A stretch of DNA of 64,000 nt from contig NZ_SACN01000001.1 in assembly GCF_004005865.1 (NCBI RefSeq), forward strand, positions 372,001 through 436,000. The letters run 5' to 3'. Source of the stretch: Sphingomonas crocodyli (GTDB lineage Bacteria > Pseudomonadota > Alphaproteobacteria > Sphingomonadales > Sphingomonadaceae). Position numbers and translations under genes: made by a program. Below the pieces are notes generated by a model, which worked only from the letters and a program-made list of their open reading frames with translations, ran no database searches and was not told where the DNA came from. Positions 28,714-37,600 of the stretch are shown here, piece by piece (position 1 is the first letter of the stretch; every line of letters starts with the position of its first letter).

Positions 28714-29796
28714 ATGCCGCAATTTTCTTGGACGAGGACGCCGCAGGGGGCCGTTGGGGAGAACGTCGCTGTGCAGGACGAGATATTACGGCTGGCCTAT
28801 GAGGTTTCGCGCGTCACCGAGGAAAAGGTCGATCGTATCGATCGGGTGATGAAGCAGACCGGCATGCTGGCGATCAATGCGCGCCTGGAAGCGGCGCGCG
28901 CGGGGGAGGCGGGGCGCGCCTTTTCGGTCGTCGCGCAGGAACTGGGCGTGCTGGCCACCTCGATCAGCCATATCGGCGGCGAACTGCGCCAGGCGATCAC
29001 CGCGAACATCGCCTCGCTCAGCAATGCGGGCACGCAGATGCTCGTCGACTTCAAGGGCACCCGCCACACCGATCTTGCGCGATCGGCGGTCGAGATCATC
29101 GATCGCAACCTTTACGAACGCTCGTGCGACGTGCGTTGGTGGGCGACCGACAGCGCGATCGTCGATGTGCTTCAGGCGCCGACTCGCGACAGCGTTCAGC
29201 ATGCGCGCGAACGGCTGGCGACGATCCTGCGCTCCTACACCGTCTATCTCGACCTGTGGGTCGCAGACCGCGACGGTCGCGTGATCGCGACCGGCCGGCC
29301 CGATCGCTATCCGCTCGCCCACAATCTCGATGTCTCGCAGGAGGCGTGGTTCCGCCACGCGCTGACCACCGCAAGTGGCGACGAATTCCGCGTGTGCGAC
29401 ATCACCACCAATCCGACCCTGGGCAATGCGCAGGTCGCGACCTACTCCACCGCCGTGCGCGCCGAAGGGCGGACGCGCGGCAACACGATCGGCGCGCTGG
29501 GCATCTTCTTCGATTGGGAACCGCAGGCGTCGGCGGTGCTAGATGGCATCGGGCTGACCCCGGCTGAGCGGCGCGCGTCGAAGCTGATGCTGCTCGATGC
29601 CAATCACCGTGTGATTGCGGGCGGCGATCATGGCGCGTTCGGCAGCCATTATCCGCTGCGCCTCGATGGTCGCAGCAGCGGCTATTATCAACAGGACGGC
29701 GCGCTGATCGCCTTTGCCGAGACGCCGGGCTACGAAACCTATCGCGGCCTCGGCTGGCTCGGCTGCATCGAGACGCGGAACGACGAAAGTCTCTAA
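28714..29796 (+). CDS. Soluble MCP-hairpin protein with C-terminal Cache-like sensor domain
   Basis: A 360-residue protein with no membrane helix and no HAMP domain. Residues about 25-90 contain the tip of a chemoreceptor signalling hairpin (QTGMLAINARLEAARAGEAG, followed by RAFSVVAQEL), which binds CheA/CheW in true receptors. The rest (about 130-330) looks like a Cache/PDC sensor fold (YTVYLDLWVADRDGRVIATG; SQEAWFRHALTTASGDEF). Canonical receptors place sensor before signalling tip and across a membrane; here the order is reversed and everything is soluble, and the MCP part is too short to form a full coiled coil. No che genes are in the window. Function is inferred to be intracellular ligand sensing. 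Confidence 0.8.
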   Translation: MPQFSWTRTPQGAVGENVAVQDEILRLAYEVSRVTEEKVDRIDRVMKQTGMLAINARLEAARAGEAGRAFSVVAQELGVLATSISHIGGELRQAITANIASLSNAGTQMLVDFKGTRHTDLARSAVEIIDRNLYERSCDVRWWATDSAIVDVLQAPTRDSVQHARERLATILRSYTVYLDLWVADRDGRVIATGRPDRYPLAHNLDVSQEAWFRHALTTASGDEFRVCDITTNPTLGNAQVATYSTAVRAEGRTRGNTIGALGIFFDWEPQASAVLDGIGLTPAERRASKLMLLDANHRVIAGGDHGAFGSHYPLRLDGRSSGYYQQDGALIAFAETPGYETYRGLGWLGCIETRNDESL

Positions 29797-29833
29797 TCTG
29801 GCGCATAGGGCACAGAGCGGCTAAAGGGCCGCC

Positions 29834-30703
29834 ATGCCCCCCAGACCGCCAGCCAAGCCGCCGAGTTCGTCGACCCGTTCCGCCCCCCGTCCGAAGCTGG
29901 GCCGTCGGCAGGCGCGGGGCGTGCAGGCCGCATCGGCCAATCCGCATCCCGCGCGCGCCGCAGCCGCCGCGAAGGGATCGAAGGAACCGCAGCGTATCGC
30001 GAAGCTGCTCGCGCGTTCGGGCGTCGCGTCGCGCCGTGAGATCGAACGGATGATCGCTGAGGGTCGCGTCGCGATCAACGGCGAGGTGATCGATACGCCC
30101 GCGACCCTGCTGACCTCGCTCAACGGTGTGACGGTGGACGGCAAGCAGGTCGAGGCGCCGCGTCCGACCCGGTTGTTCCTCTATCACAAGCCCGCCGGGC
30201 TGCTGACCGCAGAGCGCGATCCCAAGGGGCGACCGACCATCTATGACAAGCTGCCCGCCGGCCTGCCGCGGGTGATGCCGGTCGGGCGGCTCGATCTCAA
30301 CACCGAGGGGCTGTTGCTGCTAACGACCGATGGCGAGTTCAAGCGCCAGCTCGAACTGCCCTCCACCGGGGTTCAGCGCAGCTATCGCGCGCGCGCCTTC
30401 GGCAACGTCACCCAGGAACAGCTCGAGGATCTGATCGAGGGGATCGAGATCGACGGCGTCCGCTATGGCGCGATCGACGCCAATCTGGAACGGCGGACGG
30501 GTGCCAACACCTGGATCGAAATGAAGTTGAAGGAAGGCAAGAATCGCGAAGTGCGCCGGGTGCTGGAGCATCTGGGCCTGCGCGTCTCGCGGTTGATCCG
30601 CACCGCCTACGGCCCGTTCCCGCTTGCCGATCTGCCGGTGGGCGAGGTGGTCGAAATCCGCCAGCACGATCTGGTCGCTTTCAGGAAAACGCTGGATAAA
30701 TGA
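29834..30703 (+). CDS. RsuA/RluB/RluF-family pseudouridine synthase
   Basis: Isomerises a uridine in rRNA. The 289-residue protein has a positively charged Pro/Ala/Arg-rich N-terminal extension (about 1-50), an S4 RNA-binding domain (about 52-110, KLLARSGVASRREIERMI) and an RsuA-type catalytic domain, whose Asp is in VGRLDLNTEGLLLLT (Asp about 155). RluB is the best guess because of the long extension, but RsuA and RluF are possible. It overlaps rsmD by four bases, an rRNA-modification pair. A second pseudouridine synthase of the RluA type lies at the left end of the window. Confidence 0.92.
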   Translation: MPPRPPAKPPSSSTRSAPRPKLGRRQARGVQAASANPHPARAAAAAKGSKEPQRIAKLLARSGVASRREIERMIAEGRVAINGEVIDTPATLLTSLNGVTVDGKQVEAPRPTRLFLYHKPAGLLTAERDPKGRPTIYDKLPAGLPRVMPVGRLDLNTEGLLLLTTDGEFKRQLELPSTGVQRSYRARAFGNVTQEQLEDLIEGIEIDGVRYGAIDANLERRTGANTWIEMKLKEGKNREVRRVLEHLGLRVSRLIRTAYGPFPLADLPVGEVVEIRQHDLVAFRKTLDK

Positions 30704-31233
30704 GAATCATCGCAGGGGAATGGCGCGGCCGATCGCTGATCGCGCCCGAAGGAAAAGCGACCCGCCCGACCGCCGACCGAACACGCGAGGCCCTGTTTTC
30801 GATGCTCGCGAGCCGGGTCGGCAGTTTCGAAGGGCTGCGCGTCGCCGATGTCTGTGCGGGAACCGGCGCGTTGGGCCTTGAGGCATTGTCGCGCGGTGCC
30901 GCGCACTGCACCTTCGTCGAGCGCGATCGCGCTGCGGTGGATGCTCTGAAAGCCAATATCGCCAAGATCGGCGCCGATGCCGAGGCGAAGGCCGAAGTGC
31001 GCGCGATCGCGGCGGAAAGCTTTACCGGTGGTTCCTACGATCTCGTCCTGATCGATCCGCCTTATGGCACCGGGCTGGCGCAGAAGATCCTGCCGAAGAT
31101 CGGCGTCGCGCCGGGCGGCTGGGTGAGCATCGAAACCGCCAAGGGTGAGGCCGTCACGGTTCCCGGCTTCGAATCGGTGGTCGAACGGGTTCACGGCAAG
31201 GCGATGCTGACATTGTTGAGGGCTGAGGCATGA
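30700..31233 (+). CDS. rsmD: 16S rRNA (guanine966-N2)-methyltransferase
   Basis: Methylates G966 of 16S rRNA with S-adenosylmethionine. The 177-residue Rossmann-fold enzyme has MRIIAGEWRGRSL at the N-terminus, the SAM motif VADVCAGTGALGLEAL, and the catalytic LIDPPYGTG. Length is normal. It overlaps the upstream pseudouridine synthase by four bases and the downstream TonB receptor by four bases (ATGA). The coupling of an rRNA methyltransferase to an outer-membrane receptor is unusual and is discussed as a finding. Confidence 0.94.
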   Translation: MRIIAGEWRGRSLIAPEGKATRPTADRTREALFSMLASRVGSFEGLRVADVCAGTGALGLEALSRGAAHCTFVERDRAAVDALKANIAKIGADAEAKAEVRAIAAESFTGGSYDLVLIDPPYGTGLAQKILPKIGVAPGGWVSIETAKGEAVTVPGFESVVERVHGKAMLTLLRAEA

Positions 31234-33200
31234 GTGCCACGTTGGCGGCGCTGCTGGCCGCGCAGGAGATCGTCGTCACCGGCCAAGGGCTCGGCGCGAC
31301 CAAGGGCGATGCGGCGTTCGATGTCGTCTCGATCGATCGCAACCGGATCGAGACGAGCGCGAGCGGACGGATGGAAGACATTCTGCGCGACGCCGCGGGC
31401 TTCCAGCAGTTTCGCCGGTCGGATTCGCGCTCGGCGCACCCGACCAGCCAGGGCGCGACTTTGCGCGGGCTTGGCGGCAACGCCTCGACGCGCGCGCTCG
31501 TGCTGCTGGATGGCGTGCCGATGGTCGATCCCTTCGGCGGGTGGATCGGCTGGGCGGCACTCGATCCCGCGCGGATCGGCCATATCCGCGTTACGCGCGG
31601 CGGCGGCACCGGCGCATCCGGGCCGGGCGCACTGGCGGGCACGATCGAGCTGACGAGTGCGAGGCCCGATCAGATCGGGCCGGTCAGCGCCTCGATCGCT
31701 TATGGCAGTCGCGATTCGATCGATGCCGATGCCACGGTCGGCCTGAAGCTGGCGGGCGGCTATGCGATATTGTCGGCGGGCCATGCGCAGGGCGACGGCT
31801 TCATTCCGATCATCGAGCAGCAGCGCGGGATCGTCGATCGGGCCGCGCGCTATCGCCAGAGCCGGGCGTCGGCGCGCGCGGTGATGTCGCTGGGCGAGAC
31901 GACCGAGCTGCAGGCCAATGGCAGCGTACTGGTTGATCGGCGCGATCGCGGTCTGCCGGGCACCGGCAACGGTAATCTTGCGGTGGACAGCAGCCTGCGC
32001 CTCGTCGGGCGCGGCGATTGGGCGTGGGAGGCGGCGAGCTGGCTGCAACTGCGCGAATTCTCCAGCGGTTTCGCCGCCGCCAATGCGGTGCGCACCACGG
32101 TCAACCGCTCGCTCGATCAATATCGCGTGCCGGCGACCGGCTATGGCGGGCGCTTCGAAATCCGTCCGCCGCTGGGTGACCAGCTGACGTTGCGCCTCGG
32201 TGGCGATGCGCGGCGCGTGACGGGGCGCACGCAGGAGACGGTGCTGGCCACCGGCGTCGATCGGCGCGCCGGCGGGCGGCAGGATGTGCTGGGCGCCTTC
32301 GCCGATGCGAGTTTCGAGGCCGATCCCAAGCTGGTGCTGACCGCCAGCGGACGGTTCGATCACTGGTCGATCGATCATGGCTATATCAGCGAGTTTTCCC
32401 CGGTCACCGGCCTGCCCACCGCCAATGGCCGCCCCTTCGCCGATCGATCGGGCGACGAGACGACCGCGCGCGGGGGCATCGCCTGGTCGCCGCTGGGCGC
32501 GCTGACGGTGCGGGGCGCGGCCTATACCGGCTGGCGCCTGCCGACCCTCAACGAACTGTACCGTCCGTTCCGCGCGGGAAATGACAGCACGCAGGCCAAT
32601 GCCGCGCTTCAGCCCGAACGGGTGAAGGGCATCGACGGCGGTTTCGATTTCCATCCGCTGCCCGGCTGGCGGATGGGCGTGACCGTGTTCGAAAACCGGC
32701 TTGAGGATGCGATCGCCAACGTCACGGTCGCGGCGAACACGCGCCAGCGCCAGAATCTCGACGCGATCCGATCGCGCGGGATCGAGCTGGATGCCGAGGC
32801 GAGCTGGCGCGAATGGCATGGCATGATCAGCTGGTCGCACACATCGGCGAAGGTGCGCGGCAAGGGCGCGGCGCTCGCGCTCGATGGCATGCGCCCGGCG
32901 CAGACCCCGCGCGATCAGGGGAGTGCGACGCTCGAATGGCGGCGCGCCGGTTTCCGCGCGGCGACGACGGTGCGCTATGTCGGCAAGCAGTTTGAGGATG
33001 ATCTCAACCGCCTGACTCTCGACGATGCGGTGACGGTCGACGCCGTGATCGGCGTGCCGATCGGACGCGGCTTCACGGCAGAGCTGCGTGCCGAGAATCT
33101 CGGCAATGCGCGGATCGAAGCGACACGATCGACCGATGGCCTCATCGAACGCGCGACCCCGCGCACGCTCTGGTTCGCTCTGCGCTACGCGGCGCGTTGA
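31230..33200 (+). CDS. TonB-dependent outer-membrane receptor lacking a recognisable signal peptide
   Basis: A 656-residue TonB-dependent receptor. EIVVTGQGLG near residue 12 is the TonB-box region; the plug domain spans about 20-130 (DILRDAAGFQQF, TLRGLGGNASTRALVLLDGV), and the rest forms a beta-barrel with alternating strands. The likely start, coupled to rsmD by ATGA, gives MSATLAALLAAQEIVVTG, only about ten uncharged residues before the TonB box, so no ordinary Sec signal peptide is visible. The protein ends LWFALRYAAR; outer-membrane proteins usually end in an aromatic residue, so this too is not classical. The ligand is unknown; cobalamin or siderophore import is the family range. Confidence 0.85.
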   Translation: MSATLAALLAAQEIVVTGQGLGATKGDAAFDVVSIDRNRIETSASGRMEDILRDAAGFQQFRRSDSRSAHPTSQGATLRGLGGNASTRALVLLDGVPMVDPFGGWIGWAALDPARIGHIRVTRGGGTGASGPGALAGTIELTSARPDQIGPVSASIAYGSRDSIDADATVGLKLAGGYAILSAGHAQGDGFIPIIEQQRGIVDRAARYRQSRASARAVMSLGETTELQANGSVLVDRRDRGLPGTGNGNLAVDSSLRLVGRGDWAWEAASWLQLREFSSGFAAANAVRTTVNRSLDQYRVPATGYGGRFEIRPPLGDQLTLRLGGDARRVTGRTQETVLATGVDRRAGGRQDVLGAFADASFEADPKLVLTASGRFDHWSIDHGYISEFSPVTGLPTANGRPFADRSGDETTARGGIAWSPLGALTVRGAAYTGWRLPTLNELYRPFRAGNDSTQANAALQPERVKGIDGGFDFHPLPGWRMGVTVFENRLEDAIANVTVAANTRQRQNLDAIRSRGIELDAEASWREWHGMISWSHTSAKVRGKGAALALDGMRPAQTPRDQGSATLEWRRAGFRAATTVRYVGKQFEDDLNRLTLDDAVTVDAVIGVPIGRGFTAELRAENLGNARIEATRSTDGLIERATPRTLWFALRYAAR

Positions 33201-33204
33201 GCCG

Positions 33205-33226
33205 AAAGTTTCCTATAGGAAACTTT
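33205..33226. promoter_or_regulatory. Perfect 22-base palindrome between TonB receptor and dctA genes
   Basis: The 22 bases run AAAGTTTCCTA then TAGGAAACTTT, a perfect palindrome, four bases after the TonB receptor stop, followed by two more T residues and then G. It could be a weak intrinsic terminator of the receptor operon or an operator for dctA. Its symmetry and AT content stand out from the surrounding sequence. Confidence 0.5.
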
Positions 33227-33314
33227 TTGCAGGTCGGGTTCGCTGGGTTCGTTGCGGCCTTCTGCAACGACGAAGGATGGTGACAGCGGTAGATCGCCGC
33301 GTCATCAAGCAGCA

Positions 33315-34592
33315 ATGAAGATCGACACCGACGCTCCGCCACCCGTGCGGCCGCCTTTCTATCGCTCGCTTTATGCGCAGGTGCTGGTGGCGATCGCTCT
33401 GGGCATCGCGCTCGGCCATTTCGCGCCCGATGTCGGCGCCAGCCTGAAGCCGCTGGGCGACGCCTTCATCAAGCTGGTGAAGATGATCATCGCGCCGGTC
33501 ATCTTCCTGACCGTCGTGACCGGCATTGCGGGGCTCGGCCATCTGGGCGATCTCGGCCGCGTCGCGGGCAAGACCTTCGGCTATTTCCTGGTGATGTCGA
33601 CGCTGGCGCTGATCGTCGGCCTCGTCGTTGCCAATCTCGTCCAGCCGGGCGCGGGCCTCCACATCGCGCCCGCCAGCCTCGATGCCAGCCATGTCGCCGA
33701 TTATGCGGCCAAGGCGCATGATCAGACGATGGTCGGCTTCCTGACGGGGATCATTCCGACCACGCTGGTCTCCGCGATTGCCGACGGCGACATATTGCAG
33801 GTGCTGTTCGTCGCGATCCTGTTCGGGATCGCGCTGTCGCTGTCGGGGGAGGTTGGGGCGCCGATCCTCGATCTGTTCGAACGGCTTGCGCAGGTGGTGT
33901 TCCGCCTTGTCGCGATCCTGATGAAGGCGGCGCCGATCGGCGCGTTCGGCGCGATGGCGTTCACGATCGGCAAGTTCGGGCTGGGCACACTCGTCAATCT
34001 GGGCGGGCTGGTCGCCTGCTTCTACCTGACGTCCTTGTTCTTCGTGATCGTGATCCTGGGCGCGGTCGCCGCCGCTTCGGGCTTCTCGATCCTGAAGCTG
34101 ATCGCCTATCTGAAGGACGAACTGCTGCTGGTGCTGGGCACCTCCTCATCCGAAAGCGCGCTGCCGCTGCTGCTGGAGAAGATGGAGCGCGCGGGCGCAT
34201 CGAAGCCCGTCGTCGGGCTGGTCGTGCCGACCGGCTATTCGTTCAACCTCGACGGCACCAACATCTACATGACGCTCGCGGCGCTCTTCATCGCGCAGGC
34301 GTGCGACGTCGATTTGACGCTGGGGCAGCAGATCAGCCTGCTGCTCGTCGCGATGATTTCGTCGAAGGGCGCGGCGGGGGTGACGGGCGCGGGGTTCATT
34401 ACTTTGGCCGCCACCTTGTCGATCGTGCCGTCGGTGCCGGTGGCGGGCATGGCGCTCATTCTGGGCGTTGATCGCTTCATGTCCGAATGCCGCAGCCTCA
34501 CCAATTTCGTCGGCAATGCCGTTGCCACGATCGTGGTCGCCCGGTGGGAAGGCGCGTTGGATCGCGACAAACTCAAGGCCGCGCTTGGCTGA
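33315..34592 (+). CDS. dctA: C4-dicarboxylate:cation symporter (DctA family)
   Basis: Inner-membrane transporter of the dicarboxylate/amino acid:cation symporter family. The 425-residue protein has about eight helices plus two re-entrant hairpins. Visible family motifs are [34 protein letters not shown] (re-entrant hairpin 1, Ser-rich), [14 protein letters not shown] (the NMDGT-like substrate/Na+ motif in the seventh helix) and [20 protein letters not shown] (hairpin 2). DctA imports succinate, fumarate and malate; a glutamate transporter (GltP) is a possible alternative. Start at ATG 33315 lies behind a weak ribosome-binding site (CAAGCAGCA). Followed closely by the LytS-like kinase gene, which may regulate it. 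Confidence 0.9.
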   Translation: MKIDTDAPPPVRPPFYRSLYAQVLVAIALGIALGHFAPDVGASLKPLGDAFIKLVKMIIAPVIFLTVVTGIAGLGHLGDLGRVAGKTFGYFLVMSTLALIVGLVVANLVQPGAGLHIAPASLDASHVADYAAKAHDQTMVGFLTGIIPTTLVSAIADGDILQVLFVAILFGIALSLSGEVGAPILDLFERLAQVVFRLVAILMKAAPIGAFGAMAFTIGKFGLGTLVNLGGLVACFYLTSLFFVIVILGAVAAASGFSILKLIAYLKDELLLVLGTSSSESALPLLLEKMERAGASKPVVGLVVPTGYSFNLDGTNIYMTLAALFIAQACDVDLTLGQQISLLLVAMISSKGAAGVTGAGFITLAATLSIVPSVPVAGMALILGVDRFMSECRSLTNFVGNAVATIVVARWEGALDRDKLKAALG

Positions 34593-34625
34593 CAGGAGCG
34601 GTAGCATCGGTTAAGAAACGACCCG

Positions 34626-35735
34626 ATGTCGCTCCTTACCCCCAGCAAGCAGCCCTTCTTCGCCGACAAGAACAAGGCGTTCTGGACGCTCCAGTCGGCT
34701 GGCTGGACCGGTTATTTCGTGCTCCGCACCCTGGGCGGCATCGCGAACAATATGGGCCTGTTGTTCATCGTGCCGACCGCGCTGACCACGGCGACCGGCT
34801 ATTCGCTGACCCTGCTGATGGCGTCCGCCTATCGACGGTTGATCCGGCAGAAGCCGATCATCACCTGGGGCGTATCGATCGTCCTGCTGGTGTTCGCCTC
34901 CGCGATGTTCTCGTCGATCGAGACCTGGGCGCATGCGACCTTCTATCGCCCGCGCGAGATGCCGGAGGGGGTCCAGTTCTTCGGCGCGATCCTGCTCGAT
35001 TTCGCGCTGCTCGCGGCCTGGTCGTCGCTCTATTACGGCATCAATTTCTACCTGCTGCTCGAAGAACAATCGGATCGTGTCGAGCGGCTGGAAAATCAGG
35101 CGTCGTCGGCGCAGCTGGCGATGCTGCGCTATCAGCTCAACCCGCATTTCCTGTTCAACACGCTCAATTCGATCTCGACCTTGGTGCTGCTGAAGGAGAC
35201 GCAGCGCGCGAACACGATGCTGTCGCGCCTCAGCTCCTTTTTGCGCTATACGCTGGCCAACGAACCTTCGGGGACGGTGAGCCTCGCGCAGGAGGTCGAG
35301 ACGCTGAAACTCTACCTCGATATCGAAAAGATGCGGTTCGAGGATCGGCTGCGCGCCCATTTCGAGGTCGATCCTGCGGCGGCCGAGGCGCGGCTGCCCT
35401 CGCTGCTGCTCCAGCCGCTCGTCGAGAATGCGATCAAATATGCCGTGACGCCGATGGAAGACGGCGCGGACATCAATGTCGAGGCGCGTGTCGCAGGAAT
35501 TGAACCCGATCGCAGGCTGATCGTTACGGTCAGTGATACTGGGCCGGGCTTGAACGATCTGACGGCCAGACCCAGCTATTCAACCGGCGTCGGACTGGCG
35601 AACATTCGCGACAGACTGGCGCAGGCTTATGGTGCGGACCATCGTTTTGAGGTCCAAACGGATCGGGAGGAAGGGTTCGGTGTCCTCATCGACATCCCCC
35701 TCCAGACGCGTGAACAGCTTAGGGACGTTGCATGA
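34626..35735 (+). CDS. LytS/YehU-family sensor histidine kinase
   Basis: A 369-residue inner-membrane kinase with four N-terminal helices (about 18-140), a short coiled coil (about 145-170), a His_kinase domain with NPHFLFN around His174 as phospho-acceptor, and an HATPase domain with VENAIKY (N box) and DTGPGL (G box). This is the LytS/NatK/YehU class. It is coupled to the LytTR regulator gene by a four-base overlap (ATGA), so the two form one two-component system. The short periplasmic loops suggest intramembrane or periplasmic stimulus detection. It starts 33 bases after dctA. Confidence 0.92.
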   Translation: MSLLTPSKQPFFADKNKAFWTLQSAGWTGYFVLRTLGGIANNMGLLFIVPTALTTATGYSLTLLMASAYRRLIRQKPIITWGVSIVLLVFASAMFSSIETWAHATFYRPREMPEGVQFFGAILLDFALLAAWSSLYYGINFYLLLEEQSDRVERLENQASSAQLAMLRYQLNPHFLFNTLNSISTLVLLKETQRANTMLSRLSSFLRYTLANEPSGTVSLAQEVETLKLYLDIEKMRFEDRLRAHFEVDPAAAEARLPSLLLQPLVENAIKYAVTPMEDGADINVEARVAGIEPDRRLIVTVSDTGPGLNDLTARPSYSTGVGLANIRDRLAQAYGADHRFEVQTDREEGFGVLIDIPLQTREQLRDVA

Positions 35736-36535
35736 CGATCAGAACCATTCTCGTCGATGACGAGCCGCTGGCCATCCAGGGCCTGCAACTGAGGCTTCAA
35801 CCGCACGAGGATGTCGAAATCATCGAGACCTGCCTGAATGGCCGTGAAGCCATCAGAGCGATCAAAACGCACAAGCCCGATCTCGTCTTCCTCGACATCC
35901 AGATGCCGGGCTTTGACGGTTTTTCGGTGATCCAGGGCCTCATGGAGGTCGAACCCCCGCTCTTCGTCTTCGTGACCGCCTATCAGGATCATGCGATCCG
36001 CGCGTTCGAAGCGCAGGCGGTCGATTATCTGCTCAAGCCCGTCGACGAACAGCGGCTCGCCGCGACGCTCGATCGCGTGCGCCAGCGCCTCGCCGAGAAG
36101 AAGGGGCATGAGGAGGCCGGTCGCCTCAAGGAAGTGCTGGCCGAGGTCGCGCCCGACGCGGTCGAGACTCTGGCCGACAGCGCGGACGATGCGCCCGCCG
36201 CCAACCGCTTCGAAAAGCTGATCAACATCAAGGATCGCGGCAAGATCTTCCGCGTCGATGTCGACACGATCGAACGGATCGATGCCGCCGGCGATTATAT
36301 GTGCATCTACACGGGCGATAACACGCTGATCCTGCGCGAAACGATGAAGGATCTGGAAAAGCGGCTCGATCCGCGCCGTTTTCAGCGCGTCCACCGCTCG
36401 ACCATCGTCAATCTCGATCTGGTCAAGCAGGTGAAACCGCACACCAACGGCGAATGTTTCCTGGTGCTCGATTCGGGGGCACAGGTGAAGGTCAGCCGGT
36501 CCTATCGCGAAGTCGTGGCGCGCTTCGTCCATTGA
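35732..36535 (+). CDS. LytTR-family response regulator
   Basis: Partner of the LytS-like kinase. The 267-residue protein has a receiver domain (about 3-125) with acidic Asp9-Asp10, phospho-acceptor Asp55 (LVFLDIQMPGFDG) and Lys in YLLKPVDE, a linker with LEKKGHEEAG-like charged residues, and a C-terminal LytTR DNA-binding domain (about 165-265, RGKIFRVDVDTIERIDAAGD). LytTR domains bind tandem 9-base direct repeats; no such repeats were identified here. Its target could include the adjacent dctA or CitE-like gene, but this is inference. Confidence 0.93.
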   Translation: MTIRTILVDDEPLAIQGLQLRLQPHEDVEIIETCLNGREAIRAIKTHKPDLVFLDIQMPGFDGFSVIQGLMEVEPPLFVFVTAYQDHAIRAFEAQAVDYLLKPVDEQRLAATLDRVRQRLAEKKGHEEAGRLKEVLAEVAPDAVETLADSADDAPAANRFEKLINIKDRGKIFRVDVDTIERIDAAGDYMCIYTGDNTLILRETMKDLEKRLDPRRFQRVHRSTIVNLDLVKQVKPHTNGECFLVLDSGAQVKVSRSYREVVARFVH

Positions 36536-36582
36536 CCTTGGCATTGATCCCGGCATTGACCCGGCAAGGCTAACATCTCATT

Positions 36583-36611
36583 CGGGCGGCGACCTTTAAG
36601 GGAGCCGCCCG
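36583..36611 (+). promoter_or_regulatory. Hairpin enclosing the ribosome-binding site of the CitE-like gene
   Basis: CGGGCGGC and GCCGCCCG form perfect eight-base arms around a 13-base loop (GACCTTTAAGGGA) that contains the AAGGGA ribosome-binding site. The right arm ends at the base before the ATG at 36612. In RNA the start would sit against a stable stem, which could affect translation. Confidence 0.6.
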
Positions 36612-37460
36612 ATGACCATCCGCCCGCGCCGCAGCGCGCTCTACATGCCCGCATCGAACCTGCGCGCGATCGAGAAAGCCAAAAGCCTCGATTGCGACGT
36701 CGTGATCCTCGATCTCGAGGATGCGGTGGCGCCCGACATGAAGGCCGAAGCGCGCGCCAATGCGGTCGCGGCGGTGAAGGCGGGCGGCTTCGGGACGCGC
36801 GAACTGGTGATCCGCGTCAACGCGCTCGATACCGAATGGGGCGCGGCCGATTTGGCCGCCGCCGCAGGTTCGGGCGCAGACGCGGTGCTCGCGCCCAAGG
36901 TGTCGAGCGCCGAGGAAGTCGGCCGCTATCATGCGGCTTTGTCCTCCGCGCCGGCGATGGGCTTCTGGTCGATGATCGAAACGACCCGCGCGATCTTCCG
37001 GCTCGATGCGATTGCCGAAGCTTCGGCGGCGCGTCCCGCCTGCTGGGTGCTGGGCACGAACGATCTCGCCAAGGAAATGGGCGCCAAGCTGACGGTCGAT
37101 CGCGCGCCCTTCCTGGGCATGATGGGCCTCGCCGTCGCGGCGGCGAAGGGGCATGGCGTCGGCGTGATCGACGGCGTCTATAATGTCCTCGACGATCAGG
37201 AGGGGCTGGAGGCGCAGTGCCGCCAGGCGAAGATCTTCGGCTTCGATGGCAAGAGCCTGATCCACCCCAAGCAGGTCGAGCCCGCCAATCGCCTGTTCGG
37301 CCCCTCGGAGGAGGAGATTGCCTGGGCCGAGGCTGCGATTGCGGGCTTCGCTGCGCCCGAAAATGCCGGCAAGGGCGCAATCAGGGTCGGCGGCGAAATG
37401 GTCGAACGGCTGCACCTTGCTGAAGCCGAACGCATCGTCGCAATGGCGAAAAGTAGCTAG
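36612..37460 (+). CDS. CitE-like CoA-ester lyase (HpcH/HpaI aldolase family)
   Basis: A 282-residue TIM-barrel enzyme of the CitE/CLYBL/malyl-CoA lyase group. Visible motifs are VVILDLEDAVAPD (metal-binding Glu/Asp), VIRVNALDTEWG, SMIETTRAIFRLD with the catalytic Glu, and GFDGKSLIHPKQV near the C-terminus. Members split citramalyl-CoA, malyl-CoA or citryl-CoA, or act as thioesterases. No citC, citD or citF neighbour exists, so a free-standing lyase is likely rather than a citrate lyase subunit. The gene sits between two two-component systems with its own upstream hairpin. Confidence 0.87.
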   Translation: MTIRPRRSALYMPASNLRAIEKAKSLDCDVVILDLEDAVAPDMKAEARANAVAAVKAGGFGTRELVIRVNALDTEWGAADLAAAAGSGADAVLAPKVSSAEEVGRYHAALSSAPAMGFWSMIETTRAIFRLDAIAEASAARPACWVLGTNDLAKEMGAKLTVDRAPFLGMMGLAVAAAKGHGVGVIDGVYNVLDDQEGLEAQCRQAKIFGFDGKSLIHPKQVEPANRLFGPSEEEIAWAEAAIAGFAAPENAGKGAIRVGGEMVERLHLAEAERIVAMAKSS

Positions 37461-37600
37461 GCGAGCAGAAAATCCGGAGCATTTTCATAAGATTATCCGG
37501 CTTCCCCCACTTATGTGCTCCGTGATACACTTGCGCTAACGACAATGGCCTGTTGGAGGGGGAGACGGGCAGCGGGTCTCAGAATCCGGGTCGCAGCCTT

